The position numbers and the translations under genes were made by a program. A stretch of DNA of 64,000 nucleotides from Bostrychus sinensis (Eukaryota > Chordata > Actinopteri > Gobiiformes > Eleotridae), in the NCBI GenBank assembly GCA_020698575.1, contig CM036253.1:34011719-34075718 (forward strand), in the 5' to 3' direction. The notes under the pieces were generated by a model that made no database searches, had not been told where the DNA came from, and worked only from the letters and a program-made list of their open reading frames with translations. Shown piece by piece: positions 1 to 12,350 of the stretch (within the stretch, counting starts at the first letter, position 1; each line of letters begins with the position of its first letter).

Positions 1-15
1 GAAAAAGGAGACTTA

Positions 16-854
16 GGGCCAGATTTATCAAAGGTTTACTTGCACGCTAACTGAAAGAGTTGTGCTAAAATTGGAGCAAACCCAGGCTGCAGCTGAGGTT
101 TGCGTGTCTCACAGGAGCAACTTCAGTACTGAGCAGATTTTGCTCCTGTGACACAATGAATATGTAAAACGAGGTGTTTTCACCAGAACATGCAAAATTC
201 AGGAGTGTAAAATGCAAATGAAATTGCTTTGCGGTCGCTGTTTGATTTATCACGAAGTATGGGAGCTAAAAGTGCATGTAAATTTAGCACGTCGGAGAAG
301 CTAGTGCAAAAGTTTTGCGAAGGAAAGAACTGAGCTTTTAGTGCATAGATAAGGCGTTGAAAATAAGTTATAATGCTGTAACAGGGCTCATTTAGCAAAG
401 ATACAACAGTAAAGTGTTGACTTGAAGTTGGAGGAAATAAAGAGACAGACTTTACCTGCAATACCTTTTCCTTGATTCTCTTGCACTTCCCTGAACTTTA
501 GCCTTTTACAGGTCCTGTCTCTGAGCTTTCAGTCTTTTCCACGTAACTTGCAATGAAATGATTATTCCCTAAAGACAACTACAGTCAGTGTAGTCCTGTT
601 ATTTGGCTGGACTTTCATGTTGACTTTTGTGTTGCATCACTGGAGGAAAGCTGCAGTCGGAGCTGCCAGAGCAATTCTGCTCCCATTATTGGTGCGTCTT
701 GTACGCACGCAAAATTCTTATTTACATATCAGATTTGCACCTGCAATTACTTGCGCAGTTTCTCTTTGTATATCACACACAACACACAAATAGCAAACAC
801 TTTTTTTTTCACTCAGAACAAGCAATTTAGCACCCGTCTTAGTAAATCTGGCCC
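16..854. mobile_element. Short non-autonomous DNA transposon with 12-bp terminal inverted repeats
   Basis: The stretch begins GGGCCAGATTTA and ends with the exact reverse complement TAAATCTGGCCC, giving a perfect 12-bp terminal inverted repeat about 840 bp apart. No transposase frame is present inside; only short AT-rich open stretches occur. The flanks (TTA on the left, AAA on the right) could be a decayed 3-bp target duplication of the PIF/Harbinger type, but this is weak. Superfamily assignment is inference; the inverted termini are seen directly. Confidence 0.55.
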
Positions 855-1903
855 AAAGTGTGAGGAAGGCACAGACAGACAAAGAAAAGGTGGAAGAGAC
901 AGAGGGAGGGACAGAGGGAGGAAGCTGCACTTTACTGAGTACTTCCAGTCAGTGTGGATCAGAGTGGACTTTGCTGAACTATATTACCCTCAGTGCATTT
1001 CATTATGACATTTTTGAACTACACTGCTTTTGTTTCTTAGCAACTTAGTAGCAAGCTGATAACACTGTCCAGGTAACAACACTATTTAAATGTTAGAGAC
1101 ATGTCGTATATATTTGTGTGTTGTTGCCTCTCTGATAAATCCAGCAGCAGTTTAGCGAGCACTGTTAATATACAGCTCTGTGTTTGCTCTGTTTATAGTG
1201 TTCACCTGTGGTGATCATAATGAGAGTTACCAAGAAGTGGGAAAATGTCCCAATTCTCATTTTTAACACTGGAGCACTGACTTACTACACGCATTTGAAA
1301 AAGTGCGTACTTCGACCAAGTGTAGGTATTGGGACAGGGTATCCATGGCAACACTAGAACCACCAGAGCTGTTGAGAAAGAGAGTTATGACATCTCCAAT
1401 AGTAGCAATGGCCCAGTTTTTTTATCCTTATAGTTTCTAGCAAATAGTTCCTGGAAGTAAGTTACCCAGGCTAGCAGGACTAGTTCAGGAACCTACATCA
1501 TAAAGCAAATGTTGAGCAATGGGTCCACCGTGTTTGGGTTCACAAACAGTGAAATATTACAGAGTTGCGTTAGTCACAGTAGAATTTAAAAGTTTTTTAA
1601 AAAATGAGCCGTGAAAACTGCTTTGTCAGTCTTTGAATATTTATCACACAATAAAATATCAGAATACTTTTGTGTGAACGCTACCTCCAGTAGTTTACAT
1701 CCTAAATTGCTCCATTGTTTTACTATTGGAGTGCTCCTTCCAGTATAAATTTCATGTAACTTCAACCATTTGGCAACAATGTCCCATGTCGGCCATGAGA
1801 GGAATACAGCTCTCACACACCACAAGGATTATTGTTGTCAGAATAACAAGAATAATACATTTATTTTGTTGACCACTCTCTAAAGTCTATTGGAAAAAAT
1901 ATA
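855..1903. other. Intergenic or intronic DNA, no gene seen
   Basis: No exon-like frame with splice sites, RNA gene or clear repeat was recognised here. A 79-codon minus-strand open stretch near 1586-1825 has no familiar motif and is probably chance. Confidence 0.5.
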
Positions 1904-3485
1904 CACTGCTCAAAAAAATAAAGGGAACACTAAAATAACACATCCTAGATCTGAATGAATGAAATATTCTTATTAAATACTTTAAATACTTACTTGTTCT
2001 TTACATAGTTGAATGTGCTGACAACAAAATCACACAAAAATTATCAATGGAAATTAAATGTATTAACCCATGGAGGTCTGGATTTGGAGTCACACTCAAA
2101 ATGAAAGTGGAAAAACACACTACAGGCTGATCCAACTTTGATATAATGTCCTTAAATCAAGTCAAAATGAGGCTCAGTAGTGTGTGTGGCCTCCACGCCT
2201 GTATGACCTCCCTACAACGCCTGGGCATGCTCCTGATGAGGTGGCGATGGTCTCCTGAGGGATCTCCTCCCAGACCTGGACTAAAGCATCCACCAACTCC
2301 TGGACAGTCTGTGGAGCAACGTGGTGTAGGTGGATGGAGCGAGACATGATGTCACAGATGTTCTCAATTGGATTCAGGTCTGGGGAACGGGCGGCCAGTC
2401 CATAGCATCAATGCCTTGGTCTTGCAGGAACTGCTGACACACTCCAGCCACATGAGGTCTAGCATTGTCTTGCATTAGGAGGAACCCAGGGCCAACCGCA
2501 CCAGCATATGGTCTCACAAGGGTCTGAGGATCTCATCTCAGTACCTAATGACCGTCAGGCTACCGCTGGCGAGCCCATGGAGGGCTGTGCGGCCCCCAAA
2601 GAAATGCCACCCCACACCATTACTGACCCACTGCCAAACCGGTCATGCTGGAGGATGTTGCAGGCAGCAGAACGTTCTCCACGGCGTCTCCAGACTCTGT
2701 CACATCTGTCACATGTGCTCAGTGTGAACCTGCTTTCATCTGTGAAGAGCACAGGGCGCCAGTGGCCAATTTGCCAATCTTGGTGTTCTCTGGCAAATGC
2801 CAAACGTCCTGCACGGTGTGGGGCTGTAAGCACAACCCCCAACTGTGGTCAGGCCCTCATACCACTCTCATGGAGTCTGTTTCTGACCGTTTGAGCAGAC
2901 ACATGCACATTTGTGGCCTGCTGGAGGTCATTTTGCAGGGCTCTGGCAGTGCTCCTCCTGTTCCTCCTTGCACAAAGGAGGAGGTACTGGTCCTGCTGCT
3001 GGGTTGTTGCCCTCCTACAGCCTCCTCCACGTCTCCTGATGTACTGGCCTGTCTCCTGGTAGCGCCTCCATGCTCTGGACCCTACGCTGACAGACACAGC
3101 AAACCTTCTTGCCACAGCTCACATTGATGTGCCATCCTGGATGAGCTGCACTACCTGAGCCACTTGTGTGGGTTGTAGACTCCGTCTCATGCTACCACTA
3201 GAGTGAAAGCACCGCCAGCATTCAAAAGTGACCTAAACATCAGCCAGAAAGCATAGGAACTGAGAAGTGGTCTGTGGTCACCTCCTGCAGAACCACTCCT
3301 TTATTGGGGGAGTCTTGCTAATTGCCTATAATTTCCACCTGTTGTCTGTTCCATTTGCACAACAGCAGTGAAACTGATGTCAATCAGTGTTGCTTCCTAA
3401 GTGGACAGTTTGATTTCACAGAAGTGTGATTGAGTTGGAGTTACATTGTGTTGTTTAAGTGTTCCCTTTATTTTTTTGAGCAGTG
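1904..3485 (-). mobile_element. Tc1-like DNA transposon, degenerate
   Basis: The ends are inverted copies of one terminal sequence (CACTGCTCAAAAAAATAAAG at 1904; its complement reaches 3485), and the left end follows a TA dinucleotide as expected for Tc1/mariner insertion. The element is about 1.58 kb, the usual Tc1 size, and encloses one transposase remnant on the minus strand. The right-hand TA is not directly adjacent, so that end has drifted. Confidence 0.9.
2174..3190 (-). pseudogene. Tc1-like DD34E transposase, broken
   Basis: Read right to left, the frame opens with an ATG at 3190 and an N-terminal helix-turn-helix region. Broken pieces follow: a paired-like DNA-binding segment (about 3115-2849), the first catalytic aspartate in FTDESRF (in the piece 2842-2555), the second in QDNARPH (about 2480-2440) and the catalytic glutamate in NPIEN (about 2370). 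It ends with GGHTHY and a stop at 2176-2174. The order is that of a Tc1 transposase of about 340 residues, which cuts and pastes the element at TA sites. At least two frame breaks and a premature stop near 3125 make it inactive. Confidence 0.85.
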
Positions 3486-3504
3486 TGTGTATATATTCAC
3501 CACA

Positions 3505-3745
3505 TGCATAGGTAAAACCGGCAGATCATTTGGAACACTAAAAAAGGAACATCAGACAGAATGTGAAAAAAACATCCAACATAAACAAGAGCAATAAAAG
3601 AACAAGCAGAACAAGAGAACCTCACATCAGCCACATCTGACCACTACAATTATATCGTGGACTGGAACAACGCCATGGTCATCCATGCTGAAAGTAACAA
3701 GTATCAGGTCGTGGAGAAGGTGTCAGACAGTAGGTGGTACAAGCT
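3505..3745 (+). pseudogene. Penelope-like element remnant, GIY-YIG endonuclease piece
   Basis: Two short frames read like the end of a Penelope-like retroelement. The first contains CIGKTGRSFGTLKKEHQ, resembling the IG(K/E)TGR...LKEH part of a GIY-YIG nuclease. The second, after a stop near 3595, contains DHYNYIVDWNNAMVIHAES, which resembles the following DH....DW..A.VI.. segment. Reverse transcriptase sequence is absent, so only a 3' scrap survives. It abuts the right end of the Tc1 element, so the Tc1 may have inserted into it. The assignment rests on motif resemblance only. Confidence 0.5.
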
Positions 3746-3781
3746 TTCCCCACTGTCTGGCAAAACTATAAACAGCCTACA

Positions 3782-4201
3782 AGGGCTGCAACAACTAATC
3801 AGTTTAATTGATTATAATCAGTTATTGAAATAAATCAGCTAATAAGTCAGCTAATTTAATAATTGGTTAATTGCTAATTGGTGTATTCATAGACTCTGAA
3901 ACAGGCAACATTTGCTGAGAGAGGAGGGTTTATTACCAAGACAGCAGTAATGCCACAGAAACATTTAAAAACATTTTGTGTTTTTGATTCAAAATATCCT
4001 TGTGTGTATATATGCTCTCTCCAGACATCCTCAAGAGGCATACTTGTAGGTTTGTCCGGTTAAAATTTTTGGTACAATTATCAGCAACTTTTGTAGTGAA
4101 TTATAAAATCCCTAATTACTATCAGATTTTCAATCAAGAAATCGTTAAAAAAATAACCAAGAGATTAATCCAATATTGAAATTATCATTAGTAGCAGCCC
4201 T
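3782..4201. mobile_element. hAT-type non-autonomous element
   Basis: The left end AGGGCTGCAACAACTAATCA and the right end, which reads AGGGCTGCTACTAATGATAA on the other strand, form an imperfect terminal inverted repeat. The AGGGCTGCAAC... start is typical of a very common fish hAT-derived family. About 420 bp, AT-rich, with no coding capacity. Similar AGCCTA-type flanks on both sides could be an eroded 8-bp target duplication. Confidence 0.65.
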
Positions 4202-4954
4202 AAAGCCTAAAGACATGTCACAGCAATATCAGGTAACGCTTCAGACGAAGGTGACAGGCAGTAGCTGAAACTTAGTAAAGCAGGTAAACAAACACTCCTG
4301 TCTGACAAAAAGAAACTTAAAGCAGTGATTAAGACAGGTTAATAATTATTAGTAATTAAAAAGCCTATTGAAAATGGCTAGCATTTGCATTCTTGACAGC
4401 TTGTGTGACCACTTGTTCCTGAATGCTTTGCAGTGTGACGACGTGTTCTTAATCTCTATGTAACTGTACAGAGAGACACTGTCTGTGTAGCAATTTTGAA
4501 CAGTTAGATGTTTCAAGAACCAAAGTTTTTTTACTGACAGAATTACTAAATCATATTTACAGAGATAAAAGTGACAGTTAGTTGCATCATGAATCACATG
4601 ACCTCTGTTGGCACAGCTCTCTCAACGTTTCTGCAACTGTCTATGAATGAATGGTTTCCCATCACTGCACATGCTCTGGTTTGTCTAATCCTGTCAATTG
4701 TGTTAGCCACTGTATTGCTATGTTGCATATTCGCTTTTAGCATTGAGCTACACAAAGCCACATGTATTTCCAGTGCATACAGACAGGTGATTTCAGAATT
4801 GTCTTAGAGACACACACACACACACACACACGATTCATCCAATTTGCAATTAGAAATGTTCAACCTCCTCACCTCAACAGACATTGTAATGATGAATGAC
4901 AATACATGAAAAAAACACAACAACTATAACATATCTGGATTTTTTCTCTTCCAG
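4202..4954. other. Non-coding flank upstream of an exonuclease exon
   Basis: No gene is supported. The stretch is presumably intron of the exonuclease gene, because the next feature begins at a splice acceptor. A 78-codon open frame at 4571-4807 is hydrophobic but matches nothing recognised. Confidence 0.45.
4810..4831. repeat. (CA)n microsatellite
   Basis: Eleven uninterrupted CA dinucleotides. Confidence 0.95.
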
Positions 4955-7900
4955 GTCGGGCCAGTGAGATCGTGCAGCTGGCCGCTGTCAGCTCCTCCCA
5001 CTCCCTGAACCTGTACGTGGTCCCTCAGGGCCGGATGGACTGGGGGGCCATGAGGGCCACGGGGCTCTCTGTCCACCACCACAGACTGTTCCTGAATAAG
5101 AGGCCGCTGCTGTGCACCCCCCTGACAGAGGTGCTGCTGGCTTTCCTCTGCTTCCTCCACATGGTACACACCTCTTCTCTTATCCTTTTTTTTTTATCGG
5201 GGAGGTGTCTTTGTGTCCAGTTTATTGATTTGGGGTAGGTTTTATGACAGCTGCCCTTCCTGACACAACCCTCTCTCTTAATCCAGCCTTGGGACCAGCA
5301 CAAAAAAGTTACTGTACTTGCCATGCTTTATGTTGAAGAGGCAACCAGCTTTTTTTGGGTCACTAGCCCACTTTACAGTAGAGTTCTGCTTTGATTTTAG
5401 AAGTTTTGAGAGGTTTGCAATTGGCCACAACTTGAGAAAAGATTTCATATTGGGTGGGATGTACAAAAATTTAAAATGGCTGTTTTATGCTTTTATTTAT
5501 CTTTTTAAACCAATCCTGGTCACCTCTAGCCTGGTCTGGTAACATTTTGCAGTAAAAATGACAGAATGGCAGAATAACCAATCAGAGAAACAAAGGGTGG
5601 GACGTAAGCAGCGCACCGCTGGCCCAAACAAACATGGATTCTTGCCATTTTTTTTTAAAATAAAACACCAGAATATGCTGTATTATGAGCAGCTCTGTAC
5701 TTATTTCAGAATGGGGACAGCAGCAGAAGCCAGCTGTACAAAGACTTGTGGAAAAAGTTTTTTTTTTCCTGTTTACTGTTGTTAAAATGGCGACAAGACA
5801 AAGGAAAAAATCACACAGGACTGGACAATAATGCAGACTTAAGCTGAACCAATAGGTGACAAAGGAAAGCACCAAATGCTGTAGGTAAATGCCAGTTCTA
5901 AATCGAACCGGAGAGAGGAACCAGACCAGGAGAGTTTGGCTCACCAGGCTAGGCCACCTGTAGAACACCATTGCATGTTTTACAACCTTTAAAGATATTA
6001 TGTGACTAAATAAAAGTGTTGACTGTAGACTGGTGCCGTGGAGAAACCGGTGAAGAAACCAGGCAGGGGCAGCAGAATGGAGGAAAGTGAAGAGTGTTGT
6101 GGTTTTTTGAACACATTGAAAGAAAAATCACTTCACTTTCTTAAAGGTCTCCTATTCTTCTAAATCAACTTTTTTGAGCTTTTAACCATGTTATATATAA
6201 TGCTTCCTCCTCAAAAACATACCAGAGTAGTATTTTGTTAGCCTGGCCAGCCAGCCCCTCCTAACCAGCAGGAGAGTCTGGTTTCCCTGCCATAGCAAGT
6301 CGTTTCCACTCCAATTTGGACCCGCCCTATCACAGCTGTTTATTTGCCAATCCGTCATGTTTGTTTTGGTTACAGGTCAGCGGCACAATGCTTACTTCCC
6401 GCCCTTTGTTTCTCTGATGCCTGTGAGTGTTCCGCTCATGAACTGAAACCCGAAGCAAAGGGATACCTGACTAACTTCTTTGTATAAAATATGAAGAGTT
6501 TGTATTTTGTTTCATTCATACATGTTTGAGTAATCCTGTATGCTGAGGCTGTCTGAGCCCTCAAGAGCTGAAAACACTCAGTCTCTACATAGACACGTGA
6601 AACCAGGAAGTGCTTCTGCGTGTTTCTAAAGCCCATACATTGTCGACTAATTCTGATAATGGAACGGTAGTGAATGGGAAAAAAACACAATTCCAGGTAT
6701 GTTGTTGATGAGGGAACAGGTAGAAAGCTTAGAAAAGTCGATATAACCCCTTTAAGATTATTTTAGGGCGCTTTTAACTTTGTGAAGTAACTGTATTAAT
6801 CAGGGTTTCTGCAGGCTTCATTACGTTTAATGTAAGCACTTTGGTCTTGATAAGAAAAGGTCTAAGCTCTCGTATTGGCGCCGGTAAAATGCCTTTGAGC
6901 ATTTAAGTTGATATTTTAGGTAGTTGCATCAAATGTACATGACTTATTTGAGACCCGTTTCAACATATTTAAGACCTGATAGTCAACATCTTGTCAAATT
7001 TAAAACTTTTTAAGGCCTAAAATTCAAACTTTACAATTTAAGACTTTAGACTTTTTAAGACCCTGTAGGAAACTACATTTACTTGAGTACGGTGTGTTTG
7101 TGAGTACCTCTTGGTAGCAGGGTTTCCGTTAGCCGGCATATGTCGGCTTTTGGCCATTTAAAAATGCAAATGACCAATAAAATTAATAAACCCCCGGCCA
7201 AGATGACTGGCAGAGAAAAAAAGAGAGAGGGAGGGATATTTTGTGAGCAATATATACAGTATGTAGGTTGCTTATCATCTGAAACATTGACACTGTGTGT
7301 AGAGTTTTTAGTTTTAAAATTATACCGTATTTTCCGCACTATAAGGCGCACCTAAAAGCCTTTAATTTTCTCAAAAACTGACAGTGCGCCTTATAATCCA
7401 ATGCGCCTTATATATGGATCAATGTTGGTTAATTATGGCTACCGTATTCAGGGGGCGTCGCCGAAGTGACAGCGGTAAAAACGGTAAAGGGGAATTCCAG
7501 TCCCAGCTGTTCATGTGTGCCATAGGTGTGTTTATGGATCCTGCCGCAAAAGAACAAGGAGGCGTGGCCTTTGCTCCATCTCAGTAGAAGAGTTGTGACA
7601 TTGAGGGGACAGAAAACTGAGCGCTCGGATGCTGTTCATGTAGCTTTGAACTGTGACAAATGGAGTTGGAAATACATTGTTTTCAACGAGGGCGGTGCAA
7701 ATAAGAGCTACCGGTACGTACGGTACCGTATTGTGAATGCACTAACTTGTTTTGGGAGTGAACGGAGTTGTAAGAATGCTGGTTTGTATTCTATTAATAA
7801 AGTTTGACTGACTGACTTATCTGACTGTTTTATTGACATTCCCTTTAGTGCAGCTCCATCTAGTGGATGCATAACGCAACCCCAGTCTTCTATTCTATGT

Positions 7901-9254
7901 GCCTTATAATGTGGTGCGCCCTATATATGAAAACAGTTTTAAAATAGGCCATTCATTGAAGGTGCGCCTTATAATCCGATGCACCTTATAGTGTGAAAAA
8001 TACGGTAATTGTCAAACATTTATTTTACTTATTGCGCCCAAACGCTCCATCACTGCCATGCATCACCATGCCGGTGATGCATGGCTTTCCTCTCTCTTCT
8101 CTCCTGTTAAACTCTTCAAGAGAATGGTAGACTACAGGAACATTTTACCTATATTAGAATGAGTGATTATTATCAGAGATGATATTTAAACTGTAAATCA
8201 CGTGAGTTAAGGCAAACTGAAGCAGTCTCCATGGTGCGTCTCTGGGGAGTTTCTCTGTGCTCTGACCTGCTCTGAAAGTGCCAAAGCCTGGCTCTGCAGG
8301 CCACAGCGAAGTGCCTCTGGGTTGAGACATTCTTTTTGGTGTCTTCAGCATGTGCATCACTATGTACTTCAACAATTTTTGTAGCGGTTAGGAAACAAAA
8401 GCACCTCTCGGCTGGTGGTGGATTCAAGAACTAATGAACGTGTTAAATGTGAGGGATTTTGCTGAAAAACTGTGCTGAAAACTATTAGTTAATGGAGCAA
8501 CAGAAAAAAATGAATCTGTAGGTGAGGTTTTTCTGAAGAGTGCTACCTTGCTGCATCTTTTATACTTCTGTACTGTGTCTACAATAACGACATGGCAAAA
8601 ACTCAAAATACTTTTTACTTGAAACCAATTCAAAAAAAGTAGTGGATTAAAAAGTACAGATTCTTACTTCACTACATTCTAAAATGTAGTGAAGTAAAAG
8701 TGAAAGTACCCCTTGTAAAATTTACTCATACATGAAATTTGTATTTAAGTAAAGTACTTTTACTTCATTACATTCCATCTTTCAGTGTTGACCAGTGGTA
8801 GTGTCCCAAACTATACAAGTCCATAATACTAATAAAGCCTATTTGACATCTGAATGTTAAGATTAATTTAACGTTTTTGCTTGTTTTCTGTCTGTTGCAG
8901 TGCCAGAAGCCCCCACAGCGCCCTCTCCTGGTGGGACATAACGCCCGAGCCTTTGACGTCCCGGTACTGCTGTATGCCCTCGAAGGGTGTGGCCTGCGGG
9001 GGGCGCTGGAGGACGCTGTGGAGGGGGTGGTGGACAGTCTAGCTCTGTCCCGGGATCTGCTCCGGGACCAGGGCGTGAGCAGCTTCAAACAGGGTGCGCT
9101 GGTTAGGCGGCTGCTGGGGGAGGACTACACGGCCCACGATGCACTGCAGGACGCCCAGGCCTTGCAGAGGCTGGTTCTGGAGGGGCTTAGGCCAGAGCTG
9201 AAGGACCTGAGGAGGCACACCTTCAGCCTCAAAGGTCTGAGGACAGTCACATGA
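4955..9254 (+). CDS. DEDDh-type 3'-5' exonuclease, PML-like; last two coding exons
   Basis: Two exons are visible: 4955-5163 and 8901-9254. The first follows a TTCTCTTCCAG acceptor and ends at GT (5164); the second follows TCTGTTGCAG and ends at TGA. The first exon ends on a whole codon and the second begins on one, so the frame is continuous across the 3.7-kb intron; about 187 residues are encoded. The second exon has GHNARAFD (the middle aspartate region of the exonuclease fold) and TAHDALQDAQAL, the H....D motif of DEDDh nucleases such as TREX and DnaQ epsilon. The first DxE motif should be in an upstream exon outside the window. EIVQLAAVS in the first exon fits the strand after that motif. 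The arrangement resembles the exonuclease-like C-terminal domain of PML and the stand-alone PML-like exonucleases of fishes; that subfamily call is inference. Confidence 0.8.
5527..5951. mobile_element. Short inverted-repeat element inside the exonuclease intron
   Basis: TAGCCTGGT at the left and ACCAGGCTA at the right are perfect 9-bp inverted termini about 425 bp apart. The same TAGCCTGG start recurs near 6239 and 15823, so this looks like a repeated family. No transposase is encoded. Confidence 0.45.
5952..6798. other. Intron sequence, no gene
   Basis: Within the intron. A partial relative of the preceding element (TAGCCTGGCCAGCC) starts at 6239 without a recognisable right end. Nothing else was identified. 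Confidence 0.4.
6799..7074. mobile_element. hAT-like short non-autonomous element
   Basis: It starts CAGGGTTTCTGCAGG and ends with an imperfect inverse (CCTGTAGGAAAC). Inside are repeated TTTAAGACC / TTTTTAAGACC stretches, typical of a widespread fish repeat. No coding capacity. Confidence 0.45.
7325..8005. mobile_element. Non-autonomous TA-inserting DNA transposon (pogo/mariner-like)
   Basis: The left end CCGTATTTTCCGCACTATAA and the right end, read on the other strand as CCGTATTTTTCACACTATAA, form long terminal inverted repeats. Both are directly flanked by TA, the target duplication of the Tc1/mariner/pogo group. Subterminal copies of GCGCCTTATAATCC.ATGC are repeated inside each end. The 680-bp interior has no intact transposase. 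Confidence 0.75.
8008..8900. other. 3' part of the exonuclease intron, no gene
   Basis: Apart from the hairpin at 8664-8697, nothing was recognised. The last 20 bases form a pyrimidine-rich tract ending TGTTGCAG, the acceptor of the final exonuclease exon. Confidence 0.5.
8664..8697. repeat. Perfect 15-bp hairpin in a TACTTTTACTT-rich repeat
   Basis: TTACTTCACTACATT is followed after four bases by its exact complement. The surroundings (8640-8775) repeat AGTAAA/TTTACTT words, as in a common fish interspersed repeat. Confidence 0.6.
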
Positions 9255-9399
9255 CCCCACAGAGGCGGCTGATTGGACCACAGTCACATGACCCTGAGGA
9301 GGCAGCTGACTGGACAATTCCATTAAGTGACTAAATATTATAAAACAGCACTATATTAAGGAATTATAATATTTTATGTTTTGTAAAAAGTTATGAGAA

Positions 9400-9405
9400 A
9401 ATAAA
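9400..9405 (+). promoter_or_regulatory. Probable polyadenylation signal of the exonuclease gene
   Basis: AATAAA lies 146 bp after the stop codon, at a usual 3' UTR distance. Confidence 0.6.
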
Positions 9406-12350
9406 TGAGTATATAAATATCTACAAGTTTTCTGGTTAAGCTCACTCTGCTGAACCTAAAACCTACTTCCTGTGTGACCGACATCAGGGCTCTAGGTTCT
9501 GCTGAGAGTTGATTCAGGGTCGCCCCAAGGTCTTAAAAGGATTAAAAAGGTATTGAATTAGATGTTGCCAAAATGAAGGCCTTTAAAAGAAAAGTAATAA
9601 ATTGCATTGGCAGGTATTGAATTTAGTTCATCTAGGTCTCAAAATGTGAAACTGGGACATCTAAGTCATGTTTTTTGGTGTTGTACAAAAATATTTTAGA
9701 TTAATATTTTAAGTAAAAACAGAAACCTGTCTTTTTTTGAGTTGGATGTGAATTTGACAACAAATACTATTAATAGTGATTTTACAAATATTTTAGAATC
9801 ACCCACTTGAGTATGGCTTTATTTAATGAGTTTTATGTCTATTGTAATTTAAAGGCATAGGCATATTTGTTGCAAAAAAACATCCCCACAACACAGTAAA
9901 GGCTGTTACCACTGAAATTTCTGATAACGTTTTGAGATTTTTAATGCAGAACTGGAGTTATTTCAGCTGTATTAGACTTTTAAAATTAAACCAATAAGTT
10001 ACAGAGAGTAATACTGATATTTATTAGTGTAAAAACCTTTTCCGGCAATTTTGGCATTGCATTTTAGAATAAATGCTAAGTGCCATTCTGAAGTTTTAAA
10101 AAGGCCAAAGGACAGAAATAAAAGGGGAAAATGTTATTTTTAATCAAACTTGTACTTGTCCCTGTGATAAATATTTAGAGGAGTTCAATAATGTGCCAAC
10201 TTTTTCTAAAAATAAAGCTAGTATTTATTAGCAACTGCTGTTTCTGGTTTAGTGAAGTATGACTCTCGCTTTGAGAATCAGAACAGTTCATTATAGTTTA
10301 GATTGGATTAAACACAAGTTAAACTCATGTTGTTATATGGTCAGTTGTTCCAAAGAAGTTTCAGAGTATGTTGTGTCAAAATCAATGTCCAAGATTACAG
10401 AGCAGATGTAAATGCTGCTCTAAATTAGGCCAGCGTGTTAAAAAATAGAACAGAGCATTTACCTGTTTTAGGCCAAACACACAACAAGGCGCAGATTAGA
10501 GGTCCCTCTGCTGACCTTGGAATGACCAAAACCCCTTCTGTGATGATATTGGAGTCTTCTTGCTGGAATAAGACAAAGTGGTCAAAGTCTGGTTGCAAAA
10601 TGTCTATTGCGACAATCCATAACAAACAGGGCCCAGGTCCCAATCAGGGCTTGACATTAACACTAGCAAACCAGCCAAATGCACGGTGGGAGCAGAGTCA
10701 GGAACAACAGAGGGGGCTGCGCTTCTACTGTCCGTGTGTCAACGCACAATAAGGCATAATGAGCCTGATCAATGACAGTATATACCTACAAATTAGTGAC
10801 ACTGGGGAGAGTTTTGAGTCCATAGATGTGTTTTAGTTGGGCCAGGCTTTACGTCACTTTTTGTTTGATGACAATCGATTTCTTATTCGCGGAGATATGA
10901 TCATAAACAGCTAATGAAATAATACCTTCAGTGATAAAGACACGATCTGACGCACACGTTACTGCGGCGGGGCGCAACACCTTTCTCACAATATTTCAGC
11001 TGTGTTATTATAAAAGCAACATAAAACATTAGTCCAGACGTCCTGCTTTTTCTTTTTCTTTTTTTTTTTCCCTTTCTGGGACTTGGCGCCCCCTGCTGTG
11101 GAGGACGGTCTCTGACAGCTGTCAGTCACAGGACCAGGCCTTCCTCCCTCAGTTCTCCTCCTCTGTCTCTGCCTGGTTTCTGCCCTCTTTTTGAGCAGTT
11201 TTCAATCTCTGGCAGTGGGCGGAGTCAGGCCTGGGCCAGAGGTGAGTTGCTCTTTAATAACAACAATTTTGTCTTATTGGCTGCACTGAAACAGAGCAAA
11301 GGATCATGGTCTATGTAGTTCCCCCTGCTTCTGCTGCAAGTCCATGACAATATTATGTCCCTAATATAATAAAGGACAATCACATTAAGACAAATGGGCC
11401 AGAGTCAAACTAGTGTTAGGTTTTTTTATTTTATTTGGCCAACACATAAAGAAAGTATTTACAGTACAACAAGTGAAGGGAGCAGGACTGCAGTTGTGCC
11501 AAAGGAAAGCAATGAACATAACAAAACGGCCTACCTCAAAAGACTAGACTAGAAAATAAAAGAACACAAAAGCCTGGTTTAACTGATCTAAAAAAAAAAA
11601 GTGGCAGTGACTGATAAACCTATTGTGTCTAAACAAACATAAACCTACATGTTGCAGTATAAAGGGTACCCGCTCACCTGAGTCAACCTCCCAACCAACG
11701 TACTTTGCAATACAGTTCAAACTCAGATGCATCTAGCATCTGATGAAGAGGAGAGAGAGCCACACCACCCATTGTCTCTGTTTAAATCGTCCTCTGGCTG
11801 TGATTTGCAGATGAGACACCAATCATTAGTCTCCATAACAGTCCTGCCCACAGCACCTTCTGACAAAGAACAGAGGAGGAGAGACAGAAGCAGTACATAC
11901 ACAAAACATCACTGCTGCACATAACAGCCCCACCCATATAAGTTCAAACCTAGTTTGAATGTTTAACTAGAGCTGTGACACTCGGGACAATGTGTCAGCA
12001 ACTATATTCTCAGATCCTTTGTTTTATTTCAAGATTGAATTTTGAAGGATCAGTGACCAACGCATAAGGCGTTAGGTAAGAAGGCTAGGGACGACCTCTG
12101 CTGCTGCCACTTCCTCTGCCACTGCCATGACGTCTTCTGCCTCCGTGCCACACCTGGATGACTACACAAGATTTGTCGCACACAGAATGTGTACATGTGA
12201 CGCCCACAAATGTGTGGTCACATAGTTTTGATTTATTGTTGTTTGGGTAAGGTAATAATATAGTGGAGTTAATCAGGATTTGCAATGGACAATGTGCTAT
12301 ACTGACTTTCACCACTGGATGGCAGCACAGATGCAGAGCTCGAGGACACA
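9406..12350. other. AT-rich intergenic region, no gene seen
   Basis: No splice-flanked exon or RNA gene was found. A repeat fragment with AAAAAGGTATTGAATT words lies near 9530-9620, and a GGGCTTGACATTAAC motif near 10646 resembles the end of another fish hAT family. The open frames at 10435-10752 and 12085-12441 have no recognisable motif. Confidence 0.4.

Noticed and set aside
4571..4807. 78-residue hydrophobic open frame
   Set aside because: No homology recognised and no splice or promoter context; it lies in a probable intron.
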